Shown here: positions 15,283-27,870 of the stretch, piece after piece | How the letters are laid out: each line of letters begins with the position of its first letter | Position numbering within the stretch: position 1 is the first letter of the stretch | DNA from: Pegoplata infirma | Taxonomy: Eukaryota > Arthropoda > Insecta > Diptera > Anthomyiidae | DNA length: 64,000 nucleotides | Direction of reading: 5' to 3' | NCBI GenBank assembly: GCA_963921195.1 | Contig: OY992539.1 | Span: 156,425,162 to 156,489,161, forward strand | Position numbers and translations under genes: made by a program | Notes under the pieces: generated by a model | Told to the model about the DNA's origin: nothing | The model's input: the letters and a program-made list of their open reading frames with translations, nothing else | The model's database searches: none

Positions 15283-15805
15283 TCATGGTTGGTTACCGTT
15301 ACCCTTATTATACCGTTACCGATTCAAAACCCTTTCAAATCGAATACCGTTACCGTTACCGATACCGCTAAAAATATTTTTAGAATACCGTTACCCTTAC
15401 CGTTACCGTTATAATTATTAGAAGTTACCGGTATTGTACCGGTATTGAAAATTTTACCTGTTTTAAGGGATTTTAACGAACAAAAAAATAAAATCAAATT
15501 GCTAACATAATTTTAAATTTATAATTTGCAAATTATCATAAAATAAATGACAAAAATAATAATCATATCAAATCTATACTGGTTTTTGGGTCTATAAAAT
15601 ATTTTTAGCTTTCAGTTCTATCTTTTTTCAAATTTTTAACTAAATTAATAATACCGGTACGTACCGGTTTGGTTGGTTCGGTACCGGTACATACCGTTAC
15701 CGAAACGATTTGAAAACACTTACCGTTACCTTTACCGAAATAAATAAAAATTAGATACCGTTACCGTTACCCTTACCGTTATTCGTTTCGGTAACCAACC
15801 TTGGA
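15283..15805. mobile_element. TACCGTTACC-rich element with GGTTGGTTACCG ends
   Basis: GGTTGGTTACCGTTACCC opens the stretch and TTTCGGTAACCAACC closes it as an inverted repeat. Between them, TTACCG hexamers and GGTACCGG palindromes recur in clusters at both ends with an AT-rich middle. It looks like a palindromic simple-repeat MITE. It is not telomeric repeat sequence. No target duplication is clear. Confidence 0.55.
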
Positions 15806-16020
15806 TTAAATATTAAAAATAACTAAGTTTTTAAATAAACGAAAAAAAAAAAAAATTAAGTACCCAAAAAAAGTACTTAGAAATAAAGCAAGTATTAAAC
15901 GAGTTTACTTAAAACTTATTTTGAATAAATTTATTTTCCTAATGCAATAGGAAATAAGTGTTGCGAATGTTTTGTTTTTGCAGTTATTATGTATTTTTAT
16001 ATTTTTGACTATATTAAAAA

Positions 16021-16905
16021 AAAGGATATATTAACAGCTTTTTTGTTACCTCAAGCAACTTAACGAAGTTTGGCACACTTATTAACGACATTTGATCAAA
16101 TCTATATCAAAAATTTGATAGCAATTGAAAGACTTTTAAAATAGTTACAGCGATTTCAAGAAAAAGGATATATGTCAGCCACGCAAGTCCTTGCTCAGAT
16201 TAAAATACAAATGTTGTACGTCGATAGTTATCTAAATTTCTAAGACAATAACCAAGTTAAGTAATTGTATATCAAGTTTTGTGGTTAAAACTCCACTTTT
16301 AAATTTCAGGATATACGACAGGTACAAATGTCCTTCGACCGATTAGCTCAAAATTTTTATTTTTTTTCTATTAATTAATTTTGTGCTTGCGTACCAAATT
16401 TGGAAAATCGTTGACAACTCTTTCTATTTTTTTTTTTGTGATTAAACTATATTAACACTTTATTGCAGTTTTTAAAAAGGATATATAAATGACTTTTGTT
16501 TTACAGAACCGATTTCACCGAAATTTGGCACACACATTGACATCACTTATTCAAATTTTTACAAAAAATTTCGAGGGTATCGAGTAATTTTTGAGCGATT
16601 TACAATATTTTTAAGAAAAAGGATATATAGCAGCCACACGAGTCCTTGCTTCAATCTAGAAAAAAATTTACACATAAAATACTATATCAAAATAGGTAAC
16701 ATTGACAAAGTTTGGGAATTTTGTGACCATTTTTGTAGTTTTAATCACATATTTAAATTTCAGGATATATGGGGGGTAGGCGTGTCCTTGCTCCGATTTT
16801 TCCAAAAACTCTTTTTTTCTTGACTAGATAATTTAATGCTTGTGTACCAAATTTCAGAAATCTGCGACCAATATTCTATTTTTGCCCACTCGATATATGG
16901 GAACG
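16021..16905. repeat. Degenerate tandem repeat of about 460 bp
   Basis: Two units start with AAAGGATATAT near 16021 and 16481. Each contains AATTTGGCACAC-type text, AAGAAAAAGGATATAT with CAGCCAC...GTCCTTGC, and a second GGATATA...GTCCTT block. The sub-blocks suggest an older unit of about 150-300 bp. No coding potential is seen. Confidence 0.6.
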
Positions 16906-18947
16906 AATCACTGTGCGCCGGCCCTTTTGTAAAGCTTGAGACAATCTTTTATTTAAAACTAATTTGAGCCGAATCCGATCATTTTAAGCCGTGGCGCCCA
17001 TCGATCAAAGTTTTGGCTTTTTAGAAACTTTTTACCAAAAACCCTTAACTTTGGTCGAAGGGTGCCACTGGTTAAAATGATCGGATTTGGCTCCAATTAA
17101 GCTTAAATGAAAGATTGTATAAAGCTCTATAAATTGGTTAAAATAAAGAAATTTTTTAAGTTTTTTAAAAAAAAATTCTTAAACGTTTTGCAATTTTTTG
17201 ACAAATTTTAAATGGCGATATCTCGAAAACCGTTAGACCGATCTTATAAATTTTTTGATATTCGTATTCAGCATGCTAAAATTAATAAAAATAATGTATC
17301 GCAAGACATTTTATTTTTATTTTTTCATTTTCGAAAAATCCAAAATTTTTGGTGGAAATTTTCCAAAAGTCCAAAACTTTGATCGAAGGGCGCCACGGGT
17401 TAAAATGATCGAACTTGGCTCAAATTAGTTTTAAATGAAAGATTGTCTCAAGCTCTACAAAAGGGTCGACGGAATGAAATTTTGAGACTTTTTTTAAAAA
17501 ATTTCTTGAACGTAGGAAAAAACCGTCATTTTTTGCAAATTTCAAATAGCGATATCTCGAAAACTGTTCGACCGATTTGAATTTTTTTTTATATTCGTGC
17601 TCAGCACATCAAAATTAACAAATACGCAAACGGCATTCGCCAACACAAAGACGAGCTTGATTATTTTCTCAGAAACAAGCAAATAGATATAATGCTTGTT
17701 TCTGAGACTCATTTGACTTCTCGAAGTGCTTTCATGGTTACACACTGTACAATACAAAAGACCCCAGAGGCAGGGCATGTGGAGGCTCAGGCATTCTAAT
17801 TAAAATTCGACTAAAACTCCATCTTATGTGTGATCTCTGCGAAGATAACCTCCAAGCAACTACAATACGCGTAGAGTAGTTTAATATGAACCTAGTGATT
17901 TCGTCCATTTATGCTCCCCCCAGATTTAAAATAAATGGAAATCAGTTTGACACTTTTTTTAAATCACTAGGATCACGTTTTCTGGCAGCTGGCGACTATA
18001 ATGCCAAGCATACATTCTGGGGGTCACGCATCATTACCCCGAGAGGCCGTGTGTTGTTTGATACGATTTCTAAAATGGGTCTGGATGTGGTCTCAAACGG
18101 AGAACCGACATACTGGCCGTCAGATCGTAATAAGATTCCTGATCTTATCGACTTTGGTGTGACTAGAAATATAGAAAGAAATTTCGTTAGTGTAGAATCT
18201 TCTTTGGAACTCTCTTCAGACCACACACCCACTATTGTTACTCTCCTTAACCCCCGAGAAATTGTATCCCCCACTGGTGACTTAGCACTGACAGTCAAAG
18301 GAACAAATTGGCTAAAATATAAAAAATTTCTCTGTACTCATTGCTCAGAAAACATATCGCTAAGAACACCAGATAAAATTGACCTTTCGCTCAGGAATTT
18401 TGAATCCAATCTCAAACTTGCTGCTCGACTTGCTACTAAGCCCCCCCCCCCGACAATCCAGACAAAACCCAGTATTATCTGTTGATGTTGAACGACTCTT
18501 AAATGAAAAAAGAAGAGCTCGTAGAGAGTGGCAACTGCACAGATCTCCACAACTCAAATCACGATTGAAAGAATGCACAAATAATTTACGAAGACTACTT
18601 GAATCACAAAGAGTCGCATCACTAAACAGATTTTTAGAAAATCTGGAGCCTACATCAAAAACTGATTACTCGTTATGGCGTGCTACCAAGAATTTGAAAA
18701 GACCTGTCATATGTAAGCCTCCTTTGCGAAAGCCAAACGGAGGTTGGGCTAGAAATGATACTGAAAAAGTAGATCTGTTTGTTGAACACTTAAAAAATGT
18801 TTTCACGCCAAATGAATCAAGTGTTATAGTAGAGTTGCCACCAATTTTACCCCAGCGCAGAGCAGAACCCATCCGGTTTGAGATGCGAGAGGTCGAAAAG
18901 GCAGTTGTTGACTTAAACCCCAAAAAGGCATTTGGTATTGATATGCT

Positions 18948-19369
18948 GTGGCTTAGTGGTTAGCGCGTTGGACTACTAGCCAGCAAGCCTGTGTTCGATT
19001 CTCAGCTCAGGCAGAACAAAATTTTTTTCAGATATTTATTAGTTTCTATTTATAACTAATATCTATCGCAGCACCCTCCTTCGTTGATAAATAGCACTAA
19101 AAACGTCAACGAAGTAAAATAATAAAATAATGGCTATAAACACAGCTTCAAAAATAATTCGCCAGATCAATAACAGATGGCGATGCAACAACTGTACTCA
19201 AAATTATCAACACGCGCAATTACAGTGTTGCCATTCTGAAGCTCTTCTATCTTTCAAATCTTTCACCTCTCTTCTATCCCCTTTCCGAAAGAAGTATCAC
19301 GGTTACATTAGTAATTGATAGGCAGCATTGCCTGAGTGTTGCTTCTTTAAAAAAAAAAAAAAAAAAAAA
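18948..19369 (+). mobile_element. tRNA-derived SINE, about 420 bp
   Basis: The head GTGGCTTAGTGGTTAGCGCG is an A box and GTTCGATTCT (18993-19002) a B box, spaced as in a tRNA. The body has no homology to the LINE, and the tail is about 20 A. ATGCT lies on each side (18943-18947, 19370-19374). A 15-bp stretch of the LINE present in the intact relative is missing at the site. A related head occurs on the minus strand at about 48960-49052, so the family is dispersed here. Confidence 0.85.
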
Positions 19370-19989
19370 ATGCTTTTGGAGTTACCCCGGATAGCATTAA
19401 GAATAATTCTATTTATTTTTAATGCTATATTACGCCTTGAACATTATCCCCCAGAATGGAAAGTTTCACTCGTTAAAATGATACCCAAGCCAGGCAAAGA
19501 TCATACAAAAGTTGAATTATATAGACCTATCAGTCTGTTGTCCAGTTTATCCAAACTTTTCGAAAAACTGTTAGTAAACAGATTGACTATAGCTGTAACT
19601 CAGAACAACTCTATTCCGGATCAACAGTTTGGATTTAGAAGAAAACATGGAACTATTGAGCAAGTTCACAGACTGGTAAGTGAAATTAGAAGAGCATATG
19701 AAGAAAAAAAATATTGCTCCGCACTTTTTATTGATGTCTCACAAGCATTCGATAAGGGTTTACTCTATAAAATTAAAAATGTGTTACCACCAAAACAGCA
19801 TAAATTACTCGAAAGCTATATAACAAATCGAAAATTTGCGATCAAGGAGAACGATTTTGTTAACACCCCTCATGTTATACAAGCTGGAGTTCCACAAGGT
19901 AGTATCTTGGGACCGCTTTTGTATATTCTATACACTTCTGACATGCCAACAAATTCCAATACCCACACTTCCACATTTGCTGACGATAC

Positions 19990-20289
19990 CACAGACTAAA
20001 TACAGACTCGACAGTAGAGTTTTATAAGAAAAAATGGGGAAAAACTAAGCGATTTTAGGAGAAAACACAGCGGTTTTTAGTCCGTTTTACGCTAACATGG
20101 CAACACTTTCTACGACTTAGGAGTGAGTGAAACAACAAAAACCGATCTGGCATCCATTTTTCTTATGGCGCGTTATATCAGCTTTCTCTTTCTAACCTAA
20201 TTCGTAGAATAATTTGAAAATATTAATCATATGGTTCAAGAATACTTTTTTGACACCTGTCACTTATGTCGAGTCTGTATTAGTCTGTG
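19990..20289. mobile_element. CACAG...CTGTG family 2, copy A
   Basis: The ends CACAGACTAAATACAGACTC and GAGTCTGTATTAGTCTGTG are inverted, and ACGATAC (7 bp) is duplicated at 19983-19989 and 20290-20296. It interrupts the Jockey-like RT just after FADDT. The same 300-bp element occurs inverted at 25913-26174. Non-autonomous. Confidence 0.88.
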
Positions 20290-21310
20290 ACGATACTTTA
20301 AGCACCCATGACAACCCACTTGAAGCTACACGAATACTACAGAGTCACATTCTTCAATTAGAAGAATGGTTACAAAAGTGGAAGATAAAGGTAAATGAGC
20401 AAAAATGTGTTCACGTAACTTTCACGTTGAGAAGAGAAACTTGTCCCCACATTCAAATTAATAACCACAATGTACCCCAACATACAAATGTTAAATACCT
20501 CGGTATTCATCATGATCGTCGTCTTACGTGGAAAACACATTTAGATGCAAAATTATCTCAGATGAAATTAAAGGCTATTGAAGTTAATTGGCTGATTGGA
20601 AGAAACTCTAAACTTGGTTTAGATTGTAAGCTTTTGTTGTACAATTCAATTTTAAAACCAATATGGTGCTACGGCATTCAGCTATGGGGCACTGCGTCAT
20701 CATCTAATGTGGAGAAATTTCAGGGAAAACAGAACAACATTTTACGAATGATAACATGCGCCCCTTGGTATGTTAGAAACTCCAACATACACAAGGATTT
20801 GAATGTTGCTTATGTTAAAGATGAAATTGTAAAACATACCCAAAATTACCTAACAAAACTGGAAATGCATCCAAACTATCTGGCAAGAAATCTACTTAAT
20901 AATCGTGGCCACCAACGCCTTAGAAGGAGGGTGACTGCTGATTTAGCTAACTAACTGGAAGGAGAGATGTATTTGAGGACATTTATAAATAAATAAATTT
21001 AAGAAATATATGGGAAAATGAAATTTTGTCTGTCACTGGCTGTAGTTAATATTAAGAATATTTAGATAAAAGATATGAACACTTATTGATAGTTCACGGA
21101 ATTAAAGTGAAGATTCAATAAATAAAATATGAAAAGAAAGAAAAAAAACAAATATGATGTGTCGAAAGATATATATATTTTTTTAATTTTTCAAAAATCC
21201 AAAACTTTTACCGCCGGGCGCCACGGGTTAATTTAAATTGGCACCACATGAGGTTTAGGCCTAGTAGAATAAAAAAATGACCGGACTTTGAAAATCGGAG
21301 AAGAAAAAAT

Positions 21311-22250
21311 TTTGCTATACAGAAAAATGCTAGTCTAATGTATATAAATATTTAAAAGTTGGCATACGTGCAAAATGCAACAACAGGTTCAAATGACAAT
21401 AGATTAGCAACCACGAAAAATAACGGGACATCGCGTTATTTATGATGACGCCACGCTGCACAGTGTAATAATTTGATAAACTAGCTGGACAAAAGCTCAT
21501 ATTTTATTTTTTTTATTTTGATAATTATATTTACAGGATATGATTGAGAACTGTTTTGAGGCAAGGAATCTGTATTTGATTATAAAAAAAAAATTAAATA
21601 AGCAACAAATAACGCCTGTTCAAACATCAGTAAAAGAATAATCACAATTCGAGCGGGAAGCGTTTTTCCGCAACTGTTTACACACGTTTTGTATTAAAAC
21701 AAAAAACCGCCGCGTTTTTCCGCCAAACTAGATCCAATTCTATTTATATGAGGACAATTGCGGAAAACCGCTTGCCGCTCCAATTGTGATTATTGTCTAA
21801 TGTTGCCAGACGTCAAACCTGATATTGACACCACATAAAAACAATTTTTTTTGAAATGCTATTAAGTAGAAACAATGTTAAAATATTGCTTCATTAAAAA
21901 TGACGTCCATTTTTTCACATCTCTAAATGCGACGAGTTTAAGTGAAATTAATTAAATTAACTAATGTGAAATTAAAAAAAAAATAAAAAACTAATGTGAA
22001 AAAGAAAATTATTTACAAAAAAACAAAAATAAAACTGAGAAAGTAAAAAATCAAGTGAACAAAAAATATAAAGGATGAAGTGCTAAAAAACGAGGAGGGG
22101 CAGTAATTGGCAGAAAATAAAAACTTCTAAATTTAGTTTTTTATATATGGTATTTTAATGTATGGTATTTATATAAGTAATAATCGAAATGTGTTTATTT
22201 TTTGGTATTTAATTACATTTGTTGTAATTAGATATAGTGCTACAATTGGG
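21311..22250. other. Non-coding AT-rich stretch with one palindromic MITE
   Basis: No gene is supported here. An inverted repeat at 21636-21795 has arms beginning AATAATCACAATT and carrying GAGCGGGAAGCG and TTCCGCAA; it is a MITE candidate without a clear duplication. The remainder is low-complexity A/T sequence. Confidence 0.5.
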
Positions 22251-22352
22251 GTAGAAGTACATCCAAGGCTTTGGCTTTGATTTTTGTTATGTATAGCAAA
22301 ACCCAAAGCCAACAAACAATATTTAAAGCCAAAGCCTTGGACGTACTTCTAC
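22251..22352. mobile_element. Short palindromic MITE candidate
   Basis: GTAGAAGTACATCCAAGGCT is mirrored by AGCCTTGGACGTACTTCTAC about 60 bp on, with CTTTGGCTTT continuing the stem. TACAATT occurs shortly outside both ends, but not flush with the arms. Confidence 0.5.
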
Positions 22353-22899
22353 GCTTAAATGTACAATTAGATTAGTGTTATTTTTTTGCTGTGTTATTAA
22401 TAATATTGTAAAAATAAAAAAATAAAAAACTATAATAAAAATATGTATTGTTTTATTTTAAATTTCATGGTTTATAGGTAAGTAAAAAGCTGCAAAAGAA
22501 CAAATATGTCCCATACTAGCTGGCCCGGTCCGCGTTGCTGGCCCAAATATAAGATCAGAGTTATATTTCGTCTCGCTTCAAATATATAGCCCTGCAAAAA
22601 ATATTTAATTAATTTCTTGGCTTAGAAAAAATTTTGGGCGTGGTTTTAAAGACCCGATTAGGTAGATAACCATCTTCAAATTATATTTTAGAAACTAAAA
22701 AAAATACCATGTCTTCGACTTTGCGAATTGTACAAATACCTCTTTAGTATCGTTACGAACAATACAAAAATAAATTACGCATATCCTTCGTTCTTATCGT
22801 AAGCTATTGTCTTGATCTCAAACAAACCTTCATAGTTTTCCCGAATTTTAAATTTTTCTGGGACACTTCCTCATTTACATTTCCTTAAAAACTTAATTA

Positions 22900-23555
22900 C
22901 ACTCAGAAAATTATGTAAGTTACTACATGTAAGTTGTTTGTATATTTTACAGTAGTTAGTTGTTTTCAACTACAAAGTCAGTTGTTTTTGTATGAAAAAT
23001 ATCAAACAACTATTTTTGTTAGTAGTTTTTTTGAATAACTAACAAAAAATTACTGTGATGTAGTAACAGTTATTTAAAGTAGTTAATTTTATTTTTTTTT
23101 TAAGTCTGAAAAATTTCCAAAGTTTTTTTTCCAAAAAATAAAAATAAATTTTCGTTTTTTTTATTTTTCACAACTTTTTTTTTAAAAAAAAAAAACACTT
23201 GGAAAAAATTTTGTCCTCATTTTTTTCTGAAAAATTAAAAAATAAAAATAAATTTTCGTTTTTTTATTTTTCACAAAATAAAAAAAACTTTGAAAAAATT
23301 TGGTCTTTAATTTTTTTTTTGAAAATTTAAAAAAAAAAAAAATATTAAATTGATTATTTTATTTTTACTACATGTTAGTCGTTTTGATTACAAATGTAAG
23401 TAGTTTTTACTACATAAATCAGTTGTTTTTTTGTCAGTTAAAATAACTTACATTGTTAGTTGATTTAACTGAAAAGTAGTTGACCCCAAAACAACTAACA
23501 AAGTAGTTATTTTAACTGACATTTTCAGTTAATTTTACTAACATAATTTAGAATT
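22900..23555. mobile_element. Tc1-like MITE, CACTCAGAAAATTATG family, copy A
   Basis: It begins TA|CACTCAGAAAATTATGTA and ends CATAATTTAGAATTATA, a decayed version of the copy B end. The interior is made of AGTTGTTTT/AAAACAACT and TTAGTAGTT motifs. The second copy is at 40690-41245. Confidence 0.75.
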
Positions 23556-23639
23556 ATATTTAACATAAAAAATCCAAGGATTTAAAATCATTTCTACCAA
23601 GTTTAACCGGAATCTATTAAGAAATATTTTTTTTAATAG

Positions 23640-24715
23640 ATCGAATTAGAGTAAAAATTAATTTGAGATATATACGAATATTTTAAAAAAAAATAGTCAA
23701 ATCGATCCAGCCGTTCTCCGATTTTAGATATATCGAAAATAGGAGGCGTAAAGGGGGCGTTATTAATTTGTTTTCAGAAAAAACCTAAGACGAACATTTA
23801 AAAAAAAAAATAAGACGAACATATAAAAAAAAAATTTACCCAAATCGGTCAGTTCTCAAGTGATGCGATTACCAACGAACTACACTTATATTTTATTATT
23901 CTATATTTTAATTTTCTATGGATAAAATTTTATATGTATCGAAAAAAAGAGTGGGTGGAAAAATTTTCTTATCGTAAAATCTTATTTGAATTTAACCAAC
24001 TCGGTCATCCATTCAAAAGTGGGAGTAAAAATGGAAAATTGTTCTTTACTATGACGAACATTAAAAACAAAATTAGACAAATTGATCCAGCCATTTCATG
24101 ATTTAAAATATACTTATCGGGAAAAGTGAGCGTAAAAGTAGCCGTGGACAATTTTTCTTTCCTTATAAATCTTTTGCAGACCATAACCAAATCGGTCTAT
24201 ACCTTATAGTTCTTTCGATACATAGAAAAAAGTGGGCGTGGGAAATTTTACTATCAGTAAAAACCTTTGTTAAATTATGACGAACATTTTCAACAAAAAT
24301 TAGCCAAAGTGGGCATGGTCAATTTCTTTTTTCGTAAAAACCAAAGTTGGAATGTGATGAAAATTCATTTAAGAAAATAGTCAATTTGGTACAGCCATTC
24401 TCAGATTTTAGATAAATTAAAAAAGTGGGCGTAAAAGTGGGCGTGGTCGATTTTTCTTTCAGTAAAAACTTAAATTGGATTACTATGAACATTTAAATTC
24501 GAAATTACTCAAATAGGTGCAGCCGTTTTCCGATTTTAGATAAATCGAAAAAAGTGGGCGTAAAAGTGGGCGTGGTCAATTTTTCTTTACGTAAAAACCT
24601 AAGTTGGGCTATGACGAACATTTAAAAAAAAGAATTGTCCAAATCGGTCCAGCCGTTCTCAACTGATGCTGTTACCAACGAACGACAATTGATTTTTATT
24701 TATATAGATTTAAAT
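23640..24715. repeat. Degenerate tandem repeat of about 120 bp
   Basis: About eight units contain AAAAGTGGGCGTGG(T), TTTTTCTTT, GTAAAAAC, ACGAACATTTAAAA and AATCGGTCCAGCCGTTCTC. The last unit ends ACCAACGAACGACAATTGAT followed by TTTATTTATATAGATT. This looks like the tail of a dispersed element expanded in tandem. No coding sequence. Confidence 0.7.
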
Positions 24716-25912
24716 TAATATTGGTCAACTTTAAACCAAAATTTGTTGCATATTTAAATTTAGCATAGTCAATTTTAAAACAATATTGTTACATCTTAAT
24801 TTTAAAATGTTGTCTACTAATCGTGGCATGTTAAAAACAACTAGAAACATATTTAAATTAAATAAAAATAAACTTTGTTCTATTTCGTCACTGTTTTATA
24901 TTTGTGTTTGATTTTAACATTTTTTTTCTTAGTGTGCAGTTTCAATGCAATTGCAGTTTTAACATTTTTTAAATATTTATAATAAATCTATTTATTTATT
25001 CTATTCGACCTTTTTATTTATATATTAATAAATTAAAATATTTGAGCTCGAGGCCTTTTTATATTTGTTTAATAATATATTTCGTCCTTCTTTGAAGAAC
25101 ATCATCTGGGCTTTTAACTAGAAAAATTACAAATAACAAAAATAACATATATAAATACACAAATCAAGCGCGTATATAAATATAAAACAACAACAAACTC
25201 TTACATTAGAAAATTTATGCACAAAAAACAGAAAAATAATTCTAGTTGTGTTAAATCACCATTGTCTAATTATCAACTGAGCTTAAAATTAATATTGCAT
25301 AATGATCGTTTGTTAACTAGACGTCTGTATATTCTTGCAGAATTCTCATCGACGTCGGCTTTAAAATTCATTCTTGTTGTTGTTTTATGTTATGTACGAA
25401 TCGTCGTTTATAATTATTCTCACTCACTCTGTAGGGGGGCATACACGGTACTGCATGCTGTACAATTTGCTGGATGGACATGTGGATTTTGTTTTTGTAA
25501 TGGTCGTCCAACAAGCCCATACACTTGCTTGTAACACTTGTAACACTTGTAACACTTGCACATTGCAGTGTTGCCACCGGTCAACTAAAAAATTATCCAG
25601 TAGTTTGTCCGAAATTATCCAAAATCCCAAAAATTATCCAAAAAAAATTGTTTCAAAAACGATTTTTTAACGAAACAAAAGTTTTTTTTTTTAAATTTAA
25701 TTTAAAGAATACATAAAATAAGTAGTAGTTTGTCCAAAATTTTCCAAAATCCCAAAAATTATACAAAAAAAAATATCAAAAACGATTTTTTTTAACGAAA
25801 GTGCTTTTTTTATTTTAAATTCAATTTAAAGTATACATGAAATTATTTTTAACTAAAAATCATACATTTTGTACTGTTCAAAATAAAAAATATGTTATAA
25901 CAATAGTATTAC
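24716..25912. other. Non-coding stretch with Penelope-like and tandem pieces
   Basis: 24985-25110 shares TATTCGACCTTT and CTCGAGG with the 14403 repeats; on the minus strand it reads CAGATGA, GTTCTTC-AAA-GAAGGAC stem, GAAA, a hammerhead-like layout with a changed core base. 25524-25560 holds three TTGTAACAC units. 25599-25848 is a two-unit tandem repeat of about 125 bp (AGTAGTTTGTCC...). Several short frames are open on both strands of 25217-25716 but none looks like a protein gene. Confidence 0.45.
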
Positions 25913-26174
25913 CACAGACTAATACAGACTCGACATAAGTGACAGGTGTCAAAAAAGTAGTTCTGAACCATATGGTTAATATTTTCAAATTATTCTACGA
26001 ATAAGAAATAAGAAAAATAGATGCCAGATCGGTTTTTGTTGTTTCACTCACTCCTAAGTCGTAGAAAGTGTTGCCATGTTAGCGTAAAACGGACTAAAAA
26101 CCGCTCTGTTTTCTCCTAAAATCCCCCCATTTTTTCTCATAAAACTCTACTGTCGAGTCTGTATATAGTCTGTG
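25913..26174. mobile_element. CACAG...CTGTG family 2, copy B
   Basis: It is inverted relative to copy A at 19990 and shares ACTCACTCCTAAGTCGTAGA, GTGTTGCCATGTTAGCG and both ends. GTATTAC (7 bp) is duplicated at 25906-25912 and 26175-26181. Confidence 0.88.
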
Positions 26175-27019
26175 GTATTACACTGTAGAACAAATTCAGG
26201 TTAGCAAAAGTTAGGTCGATTATGAGAGTAGGGGTGAAAATAGAGGCTAATACCACAGTATATACAGTAGCGAAACTCTTTTTTTTGGTTAATTTGAATC
26301 ATTCTGTCACTAATACTATCACATTTTGTTTTACTTGTATTGGTAAATTTCGATACAGGATGCGATAATAATTTTGGTGTTCACTTAAAAAATTACTAAA
26401 ATAAGCATTAGTACACATTAAAACACCATTACAAATAAATGTCCGGTTATAAAATAATATGCACAGCTATTTCATATTTATAAATTTGCGTTATTTACAC
26501 AAAAATTACTAAAGAAGATTTTAACAATTGGACTACTAACGAAACACCCATTATAATATTTGTCAGTTAGGAAAAAAAGTATAGCATACTGTTCCGGGTG
26601 TTACACCGAAATGTCATGTATTTTTTGTTATTAACCTCGAACACGTCATAATTTTTTTTAAAATCACCACAATAATATTTGACGCTAAACTTCAAATTTC
26701 CAAAATATTTATTTAAAAATTATTCAAACAATTTTTTTTTTATAAAATCGAAAAGTTGTGTGTGTTTGAAATATTATAAAAAGGTAAAAAATTATTTCAA
26801 GTTAAAATTGTACACACAATAATTTCTGTTAAATTTATTTTGCAGATGTCTTGCAATTGCACATACATATCATCATAATCATCATCGGTAAATTTAAAAA
26901 TTAGAAGCCTTGCTGCTCTAATATAAAACTAAATTTCATGGAAAAATAAAATCTTAAAAGAACTGGATGCATCCATGGAGGAATCAATATACATATTCTG
27001 AAGAAATAATTATTGAGAA

Positions 27020-27870
27020 ATTTCTAAGATTTTTCCCATAAGATGACTGTTTCAAAATCTTAGATATTTCCTTTTAGCAAAATGTATTAAAGTCCAAGAC
27101 TTTTTTTATAAGAAAAATTTCACTAATCCTGAGACTTTCTCAATAGGAATAATGTCTCAGATCCTGAGATTTTTTCAAAAGGAAAAATGTCTCAGATTCT
27201 TGGCCGTTTCATAAGAAAAATGTCTCAGATCCAGAGATTTTTCTGTATGAAAAATGCTTCAGATTCTGAGACTTTCTATATGCAAAATGTCTCAGATTCT
27301 TAAACTTTTTCGACAGGAAAACTGTCTCAGTTTGCTGAAACTTTTCTATAGGAAAGATGTTTCAGATTCTGACACTTTTTCTATATAAAAATTTCTCAGA
27401 TTCCGAGACCTCAGATTTTTTCTATAGGAAAATTCTCAGATTTTGTGACATTTCTTCTATGGAAAAATTGTCAGATTCTGTGACATTTTTTCTATGGAAA
27501 AATTCTCAGAATCTGAGACATTTTTTTATAGAAAAATTATCAGATTCTGAGACATTTTTTCTATAGAAAAATTATCAGATTCTGAGACATTTTTGCTATA
27601 GAAAAATTATAGATTCTGAGACATTTTTTCTATAGAAAAATTATAAGATTCTGAGACATTTTTTCTATAGGAAAGTTATCAGATTCTGAGACATTTTTTC
27701 TATACAAAAATTCTTAGATTCTGAGATATTTTTTCTATAGAAAAACTCAGATTTTTAGAATTTTGTTCTATAGAAAAATTCTCAGATTCTGTGACTTTCT
27801 GATACTTTTTCTGTACGAAAAATCTGTTAGAGTCGGCTTTTTCTAAAGGAATTCTATATTTTATGTATTT
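27020..27870. repeat. Diverged 35-bp palindromic array in family 1 copy 2
   Basis: About 24 units alternate TCTGAGAC/CAGATTCTGA and TTTTTTCTATAGAAAAAT. They are more degenerate than the arrays of copy 1 and some lack the full GTCTC arm, showing independent evolution of the same internal satellite. Confidence 0.85.

Larger units (their letters stand above)
17625..20954 (+). pseudogene. Broken Jockey-like endonuclease-reverse transcriptase
   Basis: Endonuclease motifs are readable: LVSETHLT near 17694, SIYAPPRF after 17886, GDYNAKHTFW and SSDHTP. There is a deletion near 17740, a TAG before 17883, and a frameshift at the C tract around 18440. After the SINE come RT motifs LYRPISLL, ALFIDVSQAFDK (the residues that follow in the intact relative are deleted), AGVPQGSILGP and FADDT. 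After the CACAG element come KWKIKVNEQK, KYLGIH and the C-terminal region ending at TAA 20954. It encodes no functional protein. Confidence 0.88.
17625..21146 (+). mobile_element. Jockey-clade LINE, 5' truncated and decayed
   Basis: This is a diverged relative of the intact element at 33004-36870. It starts inside the endonuclease and ends after a short 3' UTR with AATAAA and an A-rich tail. AACAAATA flanks it on both sides (17617-17624, 21147-21154), a plausible target duplication that splits a repeat whose unbroken form is seen inverted near 13700. A SINE (18948-19369) and a CACAG element (19990-20289) are inserted in it. Confidence 0.85.
13540..21310. repeat. Large interrupted inverted repeat, GGGCGCCACGGGTTAA family
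   Basis: The left arm (about 13540-13880) is the inverse of the right arm (about 16893-17616 continued at 21147-21310). Shared landmarks are CGATATCTCGAAAACCGTT-type text, TTTCTTGAACGTAGGAAAAA, ATGATGTGTCGAAAGAT and CCGCCGCACAGTGATTGG. The right arm also holds two tandem copies of GGGCGCCACGGGTTAAAATG text, and the Jockey-like LINE is inserted in it. A further relative occurs at 49080-49210. I could not fix element ends or a target duplication. Confidence 0.55.

Noticed and set aside
15290..15800. Telomere-type repeat
   Set aside because: The unit is TTACCG in both orientations within an inverted-ended element, not a one-way telomeric array.
19130..19318. 62-codon frame inside the SINE body
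   Set aside because: It lies wholly in the non-coding SINE and shows no domain.
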